Source of the DNA: Streptomyces antimycoticus
Lineage (GTDB): Bacteria; Actinomycetota; Actinomycetes; Streptomycetales; Streptomycetaceae
Direction of reading: 5' to 3'
NCBI RefSeq assembly: GCF_005405925.1
Contig: NZ_BJHV01000001.1
Span: 806,001 to 870,000, forward strand
Length of the DNA stretch: 64,000 bases
The position numbers were made by a program, and so were the translations under genes. The notes under the pieces were generated by a model. The model made no database searches and was not told where the DNA came from. It saw nothing but the letters and a program-made list of their open reading frames with translations. Below are positions 17,252 through 25,659 of this stretch, one piece after another (position 1 is the first letter of the stretch; each line of letters starts with the position of its first letter).

Positions 17252-19422
17252 TGGGTGGCCCGGGTGAGCGCCACATAGAGGTCGCTGGTGCCGAACTCCG
17301 CGGGCTCGGCCACGATCACCGTGTCGAACTCCAGCCCCTTGGCCTGCCGGGGGTCGAGCAGCACCACCGCGCTGGTCAGGTCCGGGGACCGGCCGGTGGA
17401 CGCCTCCGGGAGGGCGGCTGACAGCGCGTCAAGGCGATCCCCCGGGGCGATCACCGCGAGACGGCCCTCGGTGCGGGTCTCCCGCGCCACGGCCGCGGCC
17501 ACCGCACCGGGCAGATCGCCGGTGTGCTCCGCCCAGGGCCGTACCCCCGTGGCGCGGACCGAGCGCGGCGGCTGGAAGGCCGGGTCGACGGTGCGGGCCA
17601 CCCGCGCCGCGATCTCCATGATCTCGGTGGGGGTGCGGTAGTTGACACCGAGCCGGGTGTGCTCCCAGCGGTCGCCCACGTACGGCTCCAGGATCGAGGA
17701 CCAGGAGCCGCAGCCGCCCGGTTCCGCCGTCTGCGCGGGGTCGCCGACCAGTGTCATCGAACGGGTCGGGCTGCGCCGCATCAGCAGCCGCCACGCCATC
17801 ACGGACAGCTCCTGGGCCTCGTCCACGATGATGTGGCCAAACGCCCAGGTGCGGTCGGCGGCGGCGCGTTCGGCGGCGCTGCGGTGGTCGCGCTCCTCGG
17901 AGCGGTCCGCCAGCCGTTCGGCGTCGATGAGGTCATGGGCGGCCAGCACCTCCGACTCCTCGTCGTCGCGGTCCTCGAACTCCAGGGTGCGGGAGCCGTA
18001 GGAGAGGTCGAGCACGCCCTGTGCGTAGTCGATGCGCTCCTGGCGCTCGGCCTCCGCGGCGGCGCGGGCCGCCGAGTCGTCGTGGCCGAGGAGTTCGGCG
18101 GCCTCGTCCAGCAGCGGGACATCGGCCGGGGTCCACTCGCCGTCGGTGCGGCGGATCGCCGCGGCGTCGGCGTCGGAGAGGTGGACGGGGTCGCTGAGGA
18201 AGTCGGCCACGAGCTGCTGCGGGGTGAGGGCCGGCCACAGCTGCTCGATGGCGGCGTGCACCTCGCGGTTGACCGCGATCGCCTTGCCGAGCTGGGCGAC
18301 GTCGTCCGCGCCGAGGAGGTTGGGCCCGCCGTAGGGGTCGGCGCCGATCCGGTCGACAAGCTGATCGGTGAGGTCGTCGATGATACGGAAGGCGAAGTGC
18401 GGACGGGCGAGGTTGTGCGGCAGCCCGGTCTCCCGGGCCTTGTGGCCGGCCTCGGACGCGATGTCCCGGTCCAGCACCAGTTCGCCGTCGTCGTGCTCGA
18501 TCACGATCGCGGGGTCGGGCAGCGTCTGCCGGTCCCGTACGAAGCGGGCCAGGACATCCGCCATCTCCGCGCGGCCCTTGACCTCGGCGGCCTCGGGGGT
18601 GTCGGTGCCGGTGGCCGTCACCCCGGGGAAGAGCTCACCGAGCGTGGCCAGGAGCACACCCGTCTCGCCGAGCGAGGGCAGCACCTCCCCGATATAGCCG
18701 AGGAACGCCGGGTTGGGCCCGACGATCAGCACCGCGCGACGGGCCAGCAACTCCCGCTGCGCGTAGAGCAGATACGCGGCGCGGTGCAGCGCGACGACGG
18801 TCTTCCCGGTGCCGGGGCCGCCCTCGACCACGTGGACGCCGTGGTGCGGGGCGCGGATGATCTGATCCTGTTCGGCCTGGATGGTCTGCACGATGTCGTG
18901 CATCCGGCCGGTGCGCGCGGCATCGAGCGCGGCGAGCAGTACGGCGTCCGCGTCGGACCCCTCATGTCCGGTCCGTATGGTGTCCGCGAGATCCAGGATC
19001 TCGTCGTGCAACCCCGTGACCTTGGGGCCCTCGGTGGTGATGTGGCGCCTGCGGCGCAAACCCATGGGGGTGTGCCCGGTGGCGAGATAGAACGGACGTG
19101 CCACATCGGCCCGCCAGTCGATGACCAGCGGGGTGCGGTCCTCGTCATCGCGCCGGATGCCGATGCGGCCGATGTGGTGGTCCCGGCCGTCGCGGAACAT
19201 CAGCCGGCCGAAGCACAGCCCCCGCTCCCCCGCCTCGAACGCGGCGAGCAGACCGGACCGCTCGGCCACCAGCACATCGCGCTCCAGCCGAGCCTGGAAG
19301 GTGGTGCCCTCCAAGGACAGCGCTTCGGTCACCGACTCCTCGGCTCGTGCCCTGAGCTCGGCGAGGCGCCCGTTGAGCAGATCAAGGAATTCTTGCTCAC
19401 GGTCCCATTCCTCGTTTGACAA
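17062..19422 (-). CDS. helD: HelD-type superfamily I helicase-like ATPase
   Basis: A 786-residue HelD protein. The N-terminal coiled region (MSNEEWDREQEFLDLLNGRLAELRAR) is the arm that enters RNA polymerase in this family. Walker A reads GGPGTGKTVVALHRAAYLLY, Walker B HIIVDEAQELS, motif III LVGDPAQT, and the C-terminal helicase motifs VVLLDPRQAKGLEFDTVIV and LYVALTRATQRLGVVHTG are intact. HelD uses ATP to free stalled RNA polymerase, sometimes in the presence of rifampicin. It starts at TTG 19422 with GGGAG upstream. The last 20 or so residues overlap the lectin remnant and look atypical for the family. Confidence 0.94.
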   Translation of the reverse strand: MSNEEWDREQEFLDLLNGRLAELRARAEESVTEALSLEGTTFQARLERDVLVAERSGLLAAFEAGERGLCFGRLMFRDGRDHHIGRIGIRRDDEDRTPLVIDWRADVARPFYLATGHTPMGLRRRRHITTEGPKVTGLHDEILDLADTIRTGHEGSDADAVLLAALDAARTGRMHDIVQTIQAEQDQIIRAPHHGVHVVEGGPGTGKTVVALHRAAYLLYAQRELLARRAVLIVGPNPAFLGYIGEVLPSLGETGVLLATLGELFPGVTATGTDTPEAAEVKGRAEMADVLARFVRDRQTLPDPAIVIEHDDGELVLDRDIASEAGHKARETGLPHNLARPHFAFRIIDDLTDQLVDRIGADPYGGPNLLGADDVAQLGKAIAVNREVHAAIEQLWPALTPQQLVADFLSDPVHLSDADAAAIRRTDGEWTPADVPLLDEAAELLGHDDSAARAAAEAERQERIDYAQGVLDLSYGSRTLEFEDRDDEESEVLAAHDLIDAERLADRSEERDHRSAAERAAADRTWAFGHIIVDEAQELSVMAWRLLMRRSPTRSMTLVGDPAQTAEPGGCGSWSSILEPYVGDRWEHTRLGVNYRTPTEIMEIAARVARTVDPAFQPPRSVRATGVRPWAEHTGDLPGAVAAAVARETRTEGRLAVIAPGDRLDALSAALPEASTGRSPDLTSAVVLLDPRQAKGLEFDTVIVAEPAEFGTSDLYVALTRATQRLGVVHTGPLPEGLRDLTDLSELIDPSERTAPSDLAGLADHEGSDGSAGTVMSRNSARASSV

Positions 19423-19445
19423 TTCGACTCCCGCCGGGATACGAT
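19416..19445 (+). promoter_or_regulatory. Candidate plus-strand promoter at the helD 5' end
   Basis: TTGACA (19416-19421), an 18-base spacer, TACGAT (19440-19445). It points away from helD, toward a hairpin terminator 65 bases further on. The -35 overlaps the helD start codon, so chance cannot be excluded. Confidence 0.4.
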
Positions 19446-19451
19446 GACTTT

Positions 19452-19553
19452 ATCAGGTTTCCCTATGCCGCAAATTCATTGGCACATGGAAATCCCCAAT
19501 ATACGCCGAGAAACGCCCCGGCCGTCAAGGCAGCCGGGGCGTTTCTCTGTTTT
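19452..19553 (+). ncRNA. Candidate small RNA between helD and the quinone reductase
   Basis: About 100 bases bounded by the promoter-like pair at 19416-19445 and a strong terminator at 19511-19553. The base composition is clearly more AT-rich than in the surrounding genes. No convincing protein fits, as the only frame runs antisense into the reductase gene. I do not recognise a known family. Confidence is limited because it rests on the two flanking signals only. Confidence 0.3.
19511..19553 (+). terminator. Intrinsic terminator, possibly bidirectional
   Basis: A 12-bp stem (19511-19522 with 19533-19544, GC-rich, with AAA/TTT ends) and a 10-base loop, followed on the plus strand by TCTCTGTTTT. 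On the minus strand it lies 16 bases after the quinone reductase stop, so it may serve both directions. Confidence 0.8.
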
Positions 19554-19560
19554 ATGGCCC

Positions 19561-20520
19561 TCACACCACCTGGATCACGTGTTTGCCGCGGACACCGCCG
19601 GCTTCCATGGCGCGGTGGGCCTCTCCCACGCCGGAAAGCGGATGGACGGTGTCGATGACCGGCCGGATCGCCCCCTTCTCCACATACGCGGCGAGGTCCG
19701 CGAAGAGCTGATGCAGGGGATTGCCGGTGAAAGACCGCACCCGCCGTGAGCCGTGCACGGTGGAGAGGAGAACAGAGCCCACCGAGGACAGCGGGCGATC
19801 GGCGTCGAAGGCGATGCCCACCATCCGCCCACCGGGCGACAGCAGCCCGCGGTAGGCGCGAAGCTCGGTGCCCACCGTGTCCAGCACGGCGTCGAACGGC
19901 CCGAGGTCGGCCGGGCCGGTGGTCCGGTAGTCATGTGCCTCATCGGCGCCGAGCTCCCGGACGAGGTCGAGCGCGTTCGCCCTGGCGAGCGCGGTGACAT
20001 GAGCGCCGAGCGCGTGTCCGAGCTGGACGGCGACGCTGCCGACACCCCCGGCCGCCCCACGCACCAGCAGCCGCTCACCGCTCCTCAGACCGATCTTGTC
20101 GCGCAGCGCCGTGATGGCCGTGGTGCCGACACCGGGCAGGGCCGCGGCGCGGACCAGATCGATGCCGTCGGGGGCCAAGGAGAGCTGACGGGGCCGGACG
20201 GCCACGTACTCGGCGGCCGACCCGAACCTCAGGTGCGGCATCGCACCCCACACCCGGTCGCCCACCGCGAGATGGCGGACGGAGGAGCCCACCTCGGCGA
20301 TCTCCCCGGCGATGTCGACGCCGGTGCCCTTCGGGAACTTCCGCCCGGTCACCAGCTTCAGCTTGCCCGCCCGGCCCGAGAGCTCGCCACCGTTCACGCT
20401 CGTGGCGTGCACTCGCACCAGCACCTCCCGCTCACCGGCCACCGGCTTGGGCAGCGTGCCCTCGTACAGCACCTCGGGAGGTCCGTACCGGTCGTACCGC
20501 GCCGCGCGCATCTCACTCAT
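19561..20520 (-). CDS. NADPH:quinone reductase-like MDR oxidoreductase
   Basis: A 319-residue zinc-independent medium-chain dehydrogenase. The GroES-like start (YGPPEVLYEGTLPKPVAGEREVLVRV), HATSVNG and GTGVDIAGEIAEVG are followed by the nucleotide motif GAAGGVGSVAVQLGHALG. It lacks the catalytic zinc cysteines, as in quinone oxidoreductases. I chose the ATG at 20520. It is divergent from a TetR gene 90 bases away, a common arrangement for inducible detoxification of reactive carbonyls or quinones. Confidence 0.92.
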   Translation of the reverse strand: MSEMRAARYDRYGPPEVLYEGTLPKPVAGEREVLVRVHATSVNGGELSGRAGKLKLVTGRKFPKGTGVDIAGEIAEVGSSVRHLAVGDRVWGAMPHLRFGSAAEYVAVRPRQLSLAPDGIDLVRAAALPGVGTTAITALRDKIGLRSGERLLVRGAAGGVGSVAVQLGHALGAHVTALARANALDLVRELGADEAHDYRTTGPADLGPFDAVLDTVGTELRAYRGLLSPGGRMVGIAFDADRPLSSVGSVLLSTVHGSRRVRSFTGNPLHQLFADLAAYVEKGAIRPVIDTVHPLSGVGEAHRAMEAGGVRGKHVIQVV

Positions 20521-20610
20521 CGCCCTCATCGTCCCTTTCGCACATCGGGGTGGCCGCCACGCTAATGCGCACAAAGGGTCGAACCGCCGGATCGGCGTAA
20601 TGTAAGAAAC

Positions 20611-21294
20611 ATGCCTTCCCGCGTCTCTCACATAGCGCCCGCCACCGGGGATCCGGCCGTCCAGGGCTCAGGGTTGCGGTCCGACGCGGAGTCCAACCGC
20701 CGGCGCATCCTCGACACGGCCCGGGCGCTGTTCGTCTCGCGCGGTATCGATGTGCCGATGGCCACCATCGCCCGTCATGCCGGAGTCGGGGTGGCCACGC
20801 TCTACCGGCGCTTCCCCACCCGCGAGGCACTGGTCACGGCGGTGTTCTCCGATGAGTTCGCCGCCTGTTCGGCGATCGTCGACGACGCCCTGGCCGACGA
20901 GGACGCGTGGCGGGGCTTCCGCCGGACCATCGAGTCGGTGTGTGCCTCGCAGGCACACGACCGGGGGTTCAACGACGCGTTCCTCTCGTCGTTCCCCCAC
21001 GCGGTCGGCTTCGAGCGGGAGCGGCTGCGCATCGAGGACGGCTTCGCCGAGGTGGTCCGGCGCGCCAAGGCCGCGGGACGGCTGCGCCTGGACTTCGACG
21101 TGTCCGATCTGACCCTCGTCTTCATGGCCAACCGAGGTGTCATCGGCGACGCGGCGACCGCACCGGCCGCGTCCCGGCGGCTGGTGGCCCACCTCCTGCG
21201 GTCGTTCGAGGCGGGGCGGGCCGAGCCGGCCCGCCCCCTGCCGCCACCGGCGGCGCTGGGACTGGGCCGGCCGTACCCGGCTCGGGAGGGATGA
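20611..21294 (+). CDS. TetR-family regulator
   Basis: A 227-residue TetR protein. The HTH region is NRRRILDTARALFVSRGIDVPMATIARHAGVGVATLYRRFPTREALV, followed by a C-terminal ligand domain (RRTIESVCASQAHDRGFNDAFL). It is divergent from the quinone reductase and presumably represses it. I found no convincing operator palindrome in the 90-base spacer. The stop is nearly adjacent to the convergent CAP-protein gene. Confidence 0.93.
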   Translation: MPSRVSHIAPATGDPAVQGSGLRSDAESNRRRILDTARALFVSRGIDVPMATIARHAGVGVATLYRRFPTREALVTAVFSDEFAACSAIVDDALADEDAWRGFRRTIESVCASQAHDRGFNDAFLSSFPHAVGFERERLRIEDGFAEVVRRAKAAGRLRLDFDVSDLTLVFMANRGVIGDAATAPAASRRLVAHLLRSFEAGRAEPARPLPPPAALGLGRPYPAREG

Positions 21295-21295
21295 A

Positions 21296-21808
21296 CTACC
21301 GGGCGGCGCCGAAGTCCTGCGTCCAGTAGTGACCGGGCTGCGCCACGCCGACGCCGATCTCCTTGAAGTCGCAGTTCAGGATGTTGGCCTTGTGGCCGGG
21401 GCTGGACATCCAGCCCTCCATGACGCTCTTGGGCGACTCGTAGCCGTAGGCCACGTTCTCGCCGTAGGTGCTCCAGGAGTAGCCCGCGCGCTCGATCCGG
21501 TCGCCCGGGGAGGATCCGTCGGAGCCGGTGTGCGACATATTGCTGTGGGCCGCCATGTCCTCGCTGTGGTCCTGGGCCGCCTTGGTCAGCTTCTCGTTCA
21601 CGGTCAGCGGCTCACAACCAGCCTTGCTGCGCTCGCTGTTGACGAGATCCACCACTTCCTGCTGGTCGGTGGCGGCCGCGGAGGTGGCGGCGGGGGAGCC
21701 CGCGGTGGCGGACTGTGCCATCGCGGCCGAGGGAATGCCCACGGCGGCCACGGCGAGGGTGGCGATGGCTATCTTGCGGTGCGTTGTGCTGTTGCGGTGC
21801 TTGCTCAT
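21296..21808 (-). CDS. Secreted CAP (SCP/PR-1-like) domain protein
   Basis: A 170-residue exported protein. A signal peptide (HRKIAIATLAVAAVGIPSAAMAQ) is followed by a short Ala/Thr linker and a CAP domain: VVDLVNSERSKAGCEPLTVNEKLTKAAQDHSEDMA, SHTGSDGSSPGDRI, GENVAYGYESPKSVMEGWMSSPGHKANIL and HYWTQDFG. The His and Glu of the CAP cavity are present. Two Cys may pair. The bacterial role is unknown; wall or lipid binding is suspected. The ATG at 21808 has GAGGT upstream. A long leader with pseudoknot potential lies upstream. Confidence 0.93.
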   Translation of the reverse strand: MSKHRNSTTHRKIAIATLAVAAVGIPSAAMAQSATAGSPAATSAAATDQQEVVDLVNSERSKAGCEPLTVNEKLTKAAQDHSEDMAAHSNMSHTGSDGSSPGDRIERAGYSWSTYGENVAYGYESPKSVMEGWMSSPGHKANILNCDFKEIGVGVAQPGHYWTQDFGAAR

Positions 21809-21944
21809 ACATGACCTCACACTCGGTTGAGGCCCGTCATTCTTGGAGCCGTCGCCACGCGGGGCAACACACGTGTTCGTACGACAAGGGTTCGTAGCGA
21901 GGGCGGCGCTTGCGATCAGCGGCGAGACATGCTGAGCCGGTTCC

Positions 21945-21993
21945 GGGGAGCGCTCTGGTGGCCCGACTCCCCATCAGAAATCCCGGCCACCAG
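21945..21993 (-). ncRNA. Possible structured leader (H-type pseudoknot) of the CAP gene
   Basis: Within the 348 gene-free bases 21809-22156, a perfect 9-bp stem (CTGGTGGCC 21955-21963 with GGCCACCAG 21985-21993) interlocks with a perfect 6-bp stem (GGGGAG 21945-21950 with CTCCCC 21967-21972). On the minus strand it lies about 140 bases upstream of the CAP start. Cyclic-di-AMP riboswitches often precede wall-active exoprotein genes in streptomycetes, but I cannot match its consensus here. I see nothing else in this stretch. Confidence 0.4.
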
Positions 21994-22156
21994 GCGAGTG
22001 GAGGACGGGCCCGGAACACCGAGGATCGGGAGGGCGCGGAAGCGGCTATTTCCGACAGAGAAGATAAAACCACTATGTCGGCTAGTCGCTATGCGGCACT
22101 ACGCCCCCTTTACGACCGAGCCCGGTGTGAGAGATGTCATGACATGGCGGGGGTGG

Positions 22157-23848
22157 TCAGCGGCGGTAGAGGGTGATCGAGTGGCCGACCTCGTCGATCG
22201 GCTCGCTGCCGTCGATCAGCGCCGCCAGCCGGCCGGTGGCCTGGGCGATCGAGGAGTCCGAGACCACCAGCAGCCCGCGCACCTCCTCCGGGCGGGCCCG
22301 GCGCGGGTCGGACGCGTGGATGCCGTAGGCGGACGGCACCCCGCTGCCCTTGTAGACCAGCCAGATCCGCTCGCCCCGGTACCGCTCCCGGAGGCGGTCG
22401 GCCAGCCGCCCCAGGTCCTGCCCCCAGTCGACGTTCGAGTCATGCAGCCGCAGATGGGTCCGGGACGGGCCGCCGAATGCCTCGTTGGAGTACGGCAGAT
22501 AGTACGGATACGTCCGCAGCGAGCTGACCGCGACGAACAGGACCAGCACCGGCGTCGCCCCGTACGCCCAGCGCCGCCGCACGGCCATCAGCCCGGCCGC
22601 CGCCACGGCCAGGAACATCGGCAGGAAGATGGCGTACCGCACCCCGAGGTTGCGGGCCCCGTCCAGGGCGGCGAGCAGCAGCACGGCCGCGGGGATCAGC
22701 ACATACGGCGCGGCGGGCCGCAGCCGGGGCACCACCAGCATCACGGCGGTCCCGGCCGCCCAGAGCGCGAGCATGCCCAGGGGCGTCTTCACCAGCAACG
22801 CGACGGGCAGGTAGTACCAGAGCGACCCGAGGTAGCGGTGGCCGAGCAGAAAGCCGTGCCAGGTGTCGTACTCGAAGCCGAACTGGACACGCGTCCCGTC
22901 GCGGTACGCCTCCGGGAGCGGCAGCAGGTCGACGGCGAGCCCGCGCAGCCCGTGGACGACCGGCACGGGCCCGGTGGGCGTCCAGCGCAGCCGGGGGTCG
23001 ACCAGGAAATAGACGGACCACACCACGGCGACCGCGATCAGCGCCACGGCCAGCGCCGCCGCCACCCCGATCCCGAGGGACCGCGCATGGCCGCGCGGTG
23101 TGCGGGCGTGCGTACGGCGGGCGTACCAGACCGAGAGCACGGCCAGGAGCAACAGCACCGGAACCGCCGCCAGCATGCTCATCTTCGTGGCCAGGGCCGC
23201 GCCGAGCGCCACCCCCGCGAGCGGAAGATACCGCCGTGGCCGCCGCCGCGCCCGCCACAGCAGCCAGACCGACGTCAGCAGAAAACCGGCCGCCGGTACG
23301 TCGAGCGTGGCGAGGGAACCGTGCGCGATGATGTCCGGCGAGAAGGTGTACAGGGCGAGCGCCACCGCCCCGCCCACGGGTCCGGTCAGCTCACGGGCGA
23401 ACGCGAACACCACCAGCCCGAACAGCAGCGTCAGCGCGATCATCGGCAGCCGTGCGCACAGCATCAGCCGCCAGGGGTCGTTGCCCGATGCGTAGAGCAC
23501 CTGCCGTCCGAGCGCCGTCTGGTCACCGGTGAAGGCGGCGTCCAGGTGCGGCCGCGCGAGGGCCGCCCCCGCCGCGATGATGAGCTTTCCCAGGGGTGGA
23601 TGCTCGGGGTTGTAGCGCACCCGGTGGTGGTGCAGGGAGTCCACCGCCGTGCCGACGTACACGGGCTCGTCGATGGTCGGCGTCTGCTCCACCGCCGTGG
23701 TGACCATCGCGACCGCCATCTGGACCAGGAGTGCCACGACGGCGGCCACCACCAGCCACCGCCGATGCCGCCCCGGCCCCGCCGCCCACCGGCCCTTCGG
23801 TCCGCCGACGGTCCTGGTCACGCTGTCGATCACGCCCGCCCACCGCAT
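22157..23848 (-). CDS. PMT/ArnT-type membrane glycosyltransferase (GT39-like)
   Basis: A 563-residue multispanning protein. After a short basic N-terminus comes helix 1, then the catalytic loop PTIDEPVYVGTAVD and RYNPEHPPLGKLI; the acidic Asp-Glu in the first outer loop is the signature of GT-C enzymes such as protein O-mannosyltransferase and ArnT. Ten or so more hydrophobic segments follow. The C-terminal part has SNVDWGQDLGRLADRL, a motif common in actinobacterial members. It uses a polyprenyl-phosphate sugar at the outer membrane face. The acceptor is unknown. It stands alone. Confidence 0.85.
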   Translation of the reverse strand: MRWAGVIDSVTRTVGGPKGRWAAGPGRHRRWLVVAAVVALLVQMAVAMVTTAVEQTPTIDEPVYVGTAVDSLHHHRVRYNPEHPPLGKLIIAAGAALARPHLDAAFTGDQTALGRQVLYASGNDPWRLMLCARLPMIALTLLFGLVVFAFARELTGPVGGAVALALYTFSPDIIAHGSLATLDVPAAGFLLTSVWLLWRARRRPRRYLPLAGVALGAALATKMSMLAAVPVLLLLAVLSVWYARRTHARTPRGHARSLGIGVAAALAVALIAVAVVWSVYFLVDPRLRWTPTGPVPVVHGLRGLAVDLLPLPEAYRDGTRVQFGFEYDTWHGFLLGHRYLGSLWYYLPVALLVKTPLGMLALWAAGTAVMLVVPRLRPAAPYVLIPAAVLLLAALDGARNLGVRYAIFLPMFLAVAAAGLMAVRRRWAYGATPVLVLFVAVSSLRTYPYYLPYSNEAFGGPSRTHLRLHDSNVDWGQDLGRLADRLRERYRGERIWLVYKGSGVPSAYGIHASDPRRARPEEVRGLLVVSDSSIAQATGRLAALIDGSEPIDEVGHSITLYRR

Positions 23849-24075
23849 AGCGACAGACGCTAGTGCCGAGGCGCCACCGCACAGCGCATCCACCGGGAAA
23901 TCTGAGCGAACTCCGCAATCCGAACCGTGGCATCCGGGGGTCGTGCTCGCCGTCGGAGTGCATCCGCAGCGTGTGCTCGCGCAGGGCTTCGGGGATTTTT
24001 GTCCGGTGTGCTCTTCTGATCGGGGCCCGCCTGAGCACCACCGCGCCGAGCGCGTTGAGAAGGAAGTGATCAGCC

Positions 24076-25644
24076 ATGTCCGTATCCGACGCACCGCCGT
24101 CCGGCAGCCCCGCCCCGCCGGAGACCACCCCGAAAAACGTCCGTCTGGCCCTGCTCGGTGTGCTGCTCGCGATGCTGCTGTCGATGCTCGACTCCACGAT
24201 CGTCGGCACCGCGATGCCGACGGTCGTCGGCGATCTCGGCGGCCTGGAGCACATCTCCTGGGTGGTGACCGCCTACACCCTGGCGACGGCCGCCTCCACG
24301 CCCGTCTGGGGCAAGTTCGGCGATCTGTACGGCCGCAAGCACATGTACCTGATCGCCGTCGTGGTCTTCGTGCTCGGCTCGGCGCTGACCGGCGCGGCCC
24401 ATTCGATGACCCAGCTGATCGCCTTCCGGGCGCTGCAGGGCCTGGGCGCGGGCGGGATCGGTGCCGGTGCCTTCGCGCTGATCGCCTCGCTGGCCCCGCC
24501 CCGGGAGCGGGGCCGCTACCAGGGCATGACCGCCTCCATTATGGCCATCGGCACCATCGGCGGCCCGCTGCTCGGGGGCTTCGTCACCGGCCATCTCGGC
24601 TGGCGCTGGGCCTTCTTCATCAATCTGCCGCTCGGGATCCTCACCCTGGTCTGGTGTCAGCTGATGCTGCGGCTGCCCGCCACCCGCGTCAAGGCCCGTA
24701 TCGACTGGCCGGGCATCACCATGATGACGGCCACCGTCTGCGCCCTCACACTGGCCGCCACCTGGGCCGGTTCCACCTATCCGTGGACCTCATGGCAGAT
24801 CCTGGGGCTGTTCTCCCTGGCCGCGGTGGGCGTGGCCGCCTTCGTGGCGCGGCAGCGGCGCGCGGCCGAACCGCTCATGCCGCTGCGCATCTTCACCGGA
24901 CATCGCAACTTCGCCCTGGCGTCCTCGCTGATCCTGGTGGGCGGGGTGGTCATGTTCGGCTGCTCGCTGTATCTGCCGCTGTACCAGCAGACCGTCCAGG
25001 GGGTCTCCGCCTCCCGCTCCGGTCTGCTGCTGCTTCCCCTGATGATCCCGGTGGTGATCATGTCGCAGGTCGGCGGCAAGGTCATGTCCGCCACCGGCCG
25101 GTACAAGATCTTTCCCATCGTCGGCACCGTCTGTATGGCCGTCGGTCTGTTCCTGCTGGCCACCATGGACACCACGACCTCCCGCACGGCCACCGGGTGC
25201 TTCATGGCCCTGGTGGGCACGGGCATGGGCTGTCAGATGCAGATGGTCACCACGATCGCGCAGAACAGTGTGGAGATGCGTGACATGGGGGCCGCCTCCG
25301 CGTCGGTGACCCTGTTCCGCACCATCGGCGGCTCGCTGGGGGTCGCGGTCTTCGGCTCGCTCTTCACCAGCGCCGTCCAGGGCCACGCGCCCGCCGGGGC
25401 CAAGGCGGGCGAGGCCCGGCCCGATCCCGCGGCGCTGGCCCGGCTGCCGCAGTCCGCCAGGGACGGCTATCTCCACGCGGTCGCCACCGGCACCCAGCAG
25501 ATCTTCCTGACCGCGGCCGTCGTCTGCACCGTGGCCTTCGTCGCCGCCCTGTGCGTCCAGGAAGTCCCGCTGCGGGGCCGGTCCGGTCCGGTGGCCCAGC
25601 CGCACAAGGCCGAGGAGGAGGCCGCCAGCCCGGCCGCCCCGTAG
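24076..25644 (+). CDS. DHA2-family multidrug exporter (EmrB/QacA type)
   Basis: A 522-residue MFS protein with 14 predicted helices. Motif A reads GKFGDLYGRKHMYL, motif C GIGAGAFALIASLAPPRERGRYQGM and TIGGPLLGGFVTGHLGWRWAFFINLPLG, all typical of drug:proton antiporters. LDSTIVGTAMPTVVGDLG is the helix 1 signature. AGAAGGA precedes the ATG. No regulator is adjacent. It is convergent with the NHLM peptide-export operon, so any link to that peptide would be speculation. Confidence 0.94.
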   Translation: MSVSDAPPSGSPAPPETTPKNVRLALLGVLLAMLLSMLDSTIVGTAMPTVVGDLGGLEHISWVVTAYTLATAASTPVWGKFGDLYGRKHMYLIAVVVFVLGSALTGAAHSMTQLIAFRALQGLGAGGIGAGAFALIASLAPPRERGRYQGMTASIMAIGTIGGPLLGGFVTGHLGWRWAFFINLPLGILTLVWCQLMLRLPATRVKARIDWPGITMMTATVCALTLAATWAGSTYPWTSWQILGLFSLAAVGVAAFVARQRRAAEPLMPLRIFTGHRNFALASSLILVGGVVMFGCSLYLPLYQQTVQGVSASRSGLLLLPLMIPVVIMSQVGGKVMSATGRYKIFPIVGTVCMAVGLFLLATMDTTTSRTATGCFMALVGTGMGCQMQMVTTIAQNSVEMRDMGAASASVTLFRTIGGSLGVAVFGSLFTSAVQGHAPAGAKAGEARPDPAALARLPQSARDGYLHAVATGTQQIFLTAAVVCTVAFVAALCVQEVPLRGRSGPVAQPHKAEEEAASPAAP

Positions 25645-25659
25645 CATCGCCGGGCCTGA

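Noticed and set aside
19444..19749. 101-codon plus-strand ORF at the helD/reductase junction
   Set aside because: It runs through the terminator hairpin and antisense into the reductase gene with no protein-like features.
21809..22156. Firm call of a cyclic-di-AMP riboswitch
   Set aside because: The conserved ydaO core sequences could not be matched by eye; only the generic pseudoknot is seen.
21827..23863. Plus-strand open frame of 678 codons opposite the mannosyltransferase
   Set aside because: Low-complexity Arg/His/Gln/Pro composition; the minus-strand frame has convincing membrane segments and catalytic motifs.
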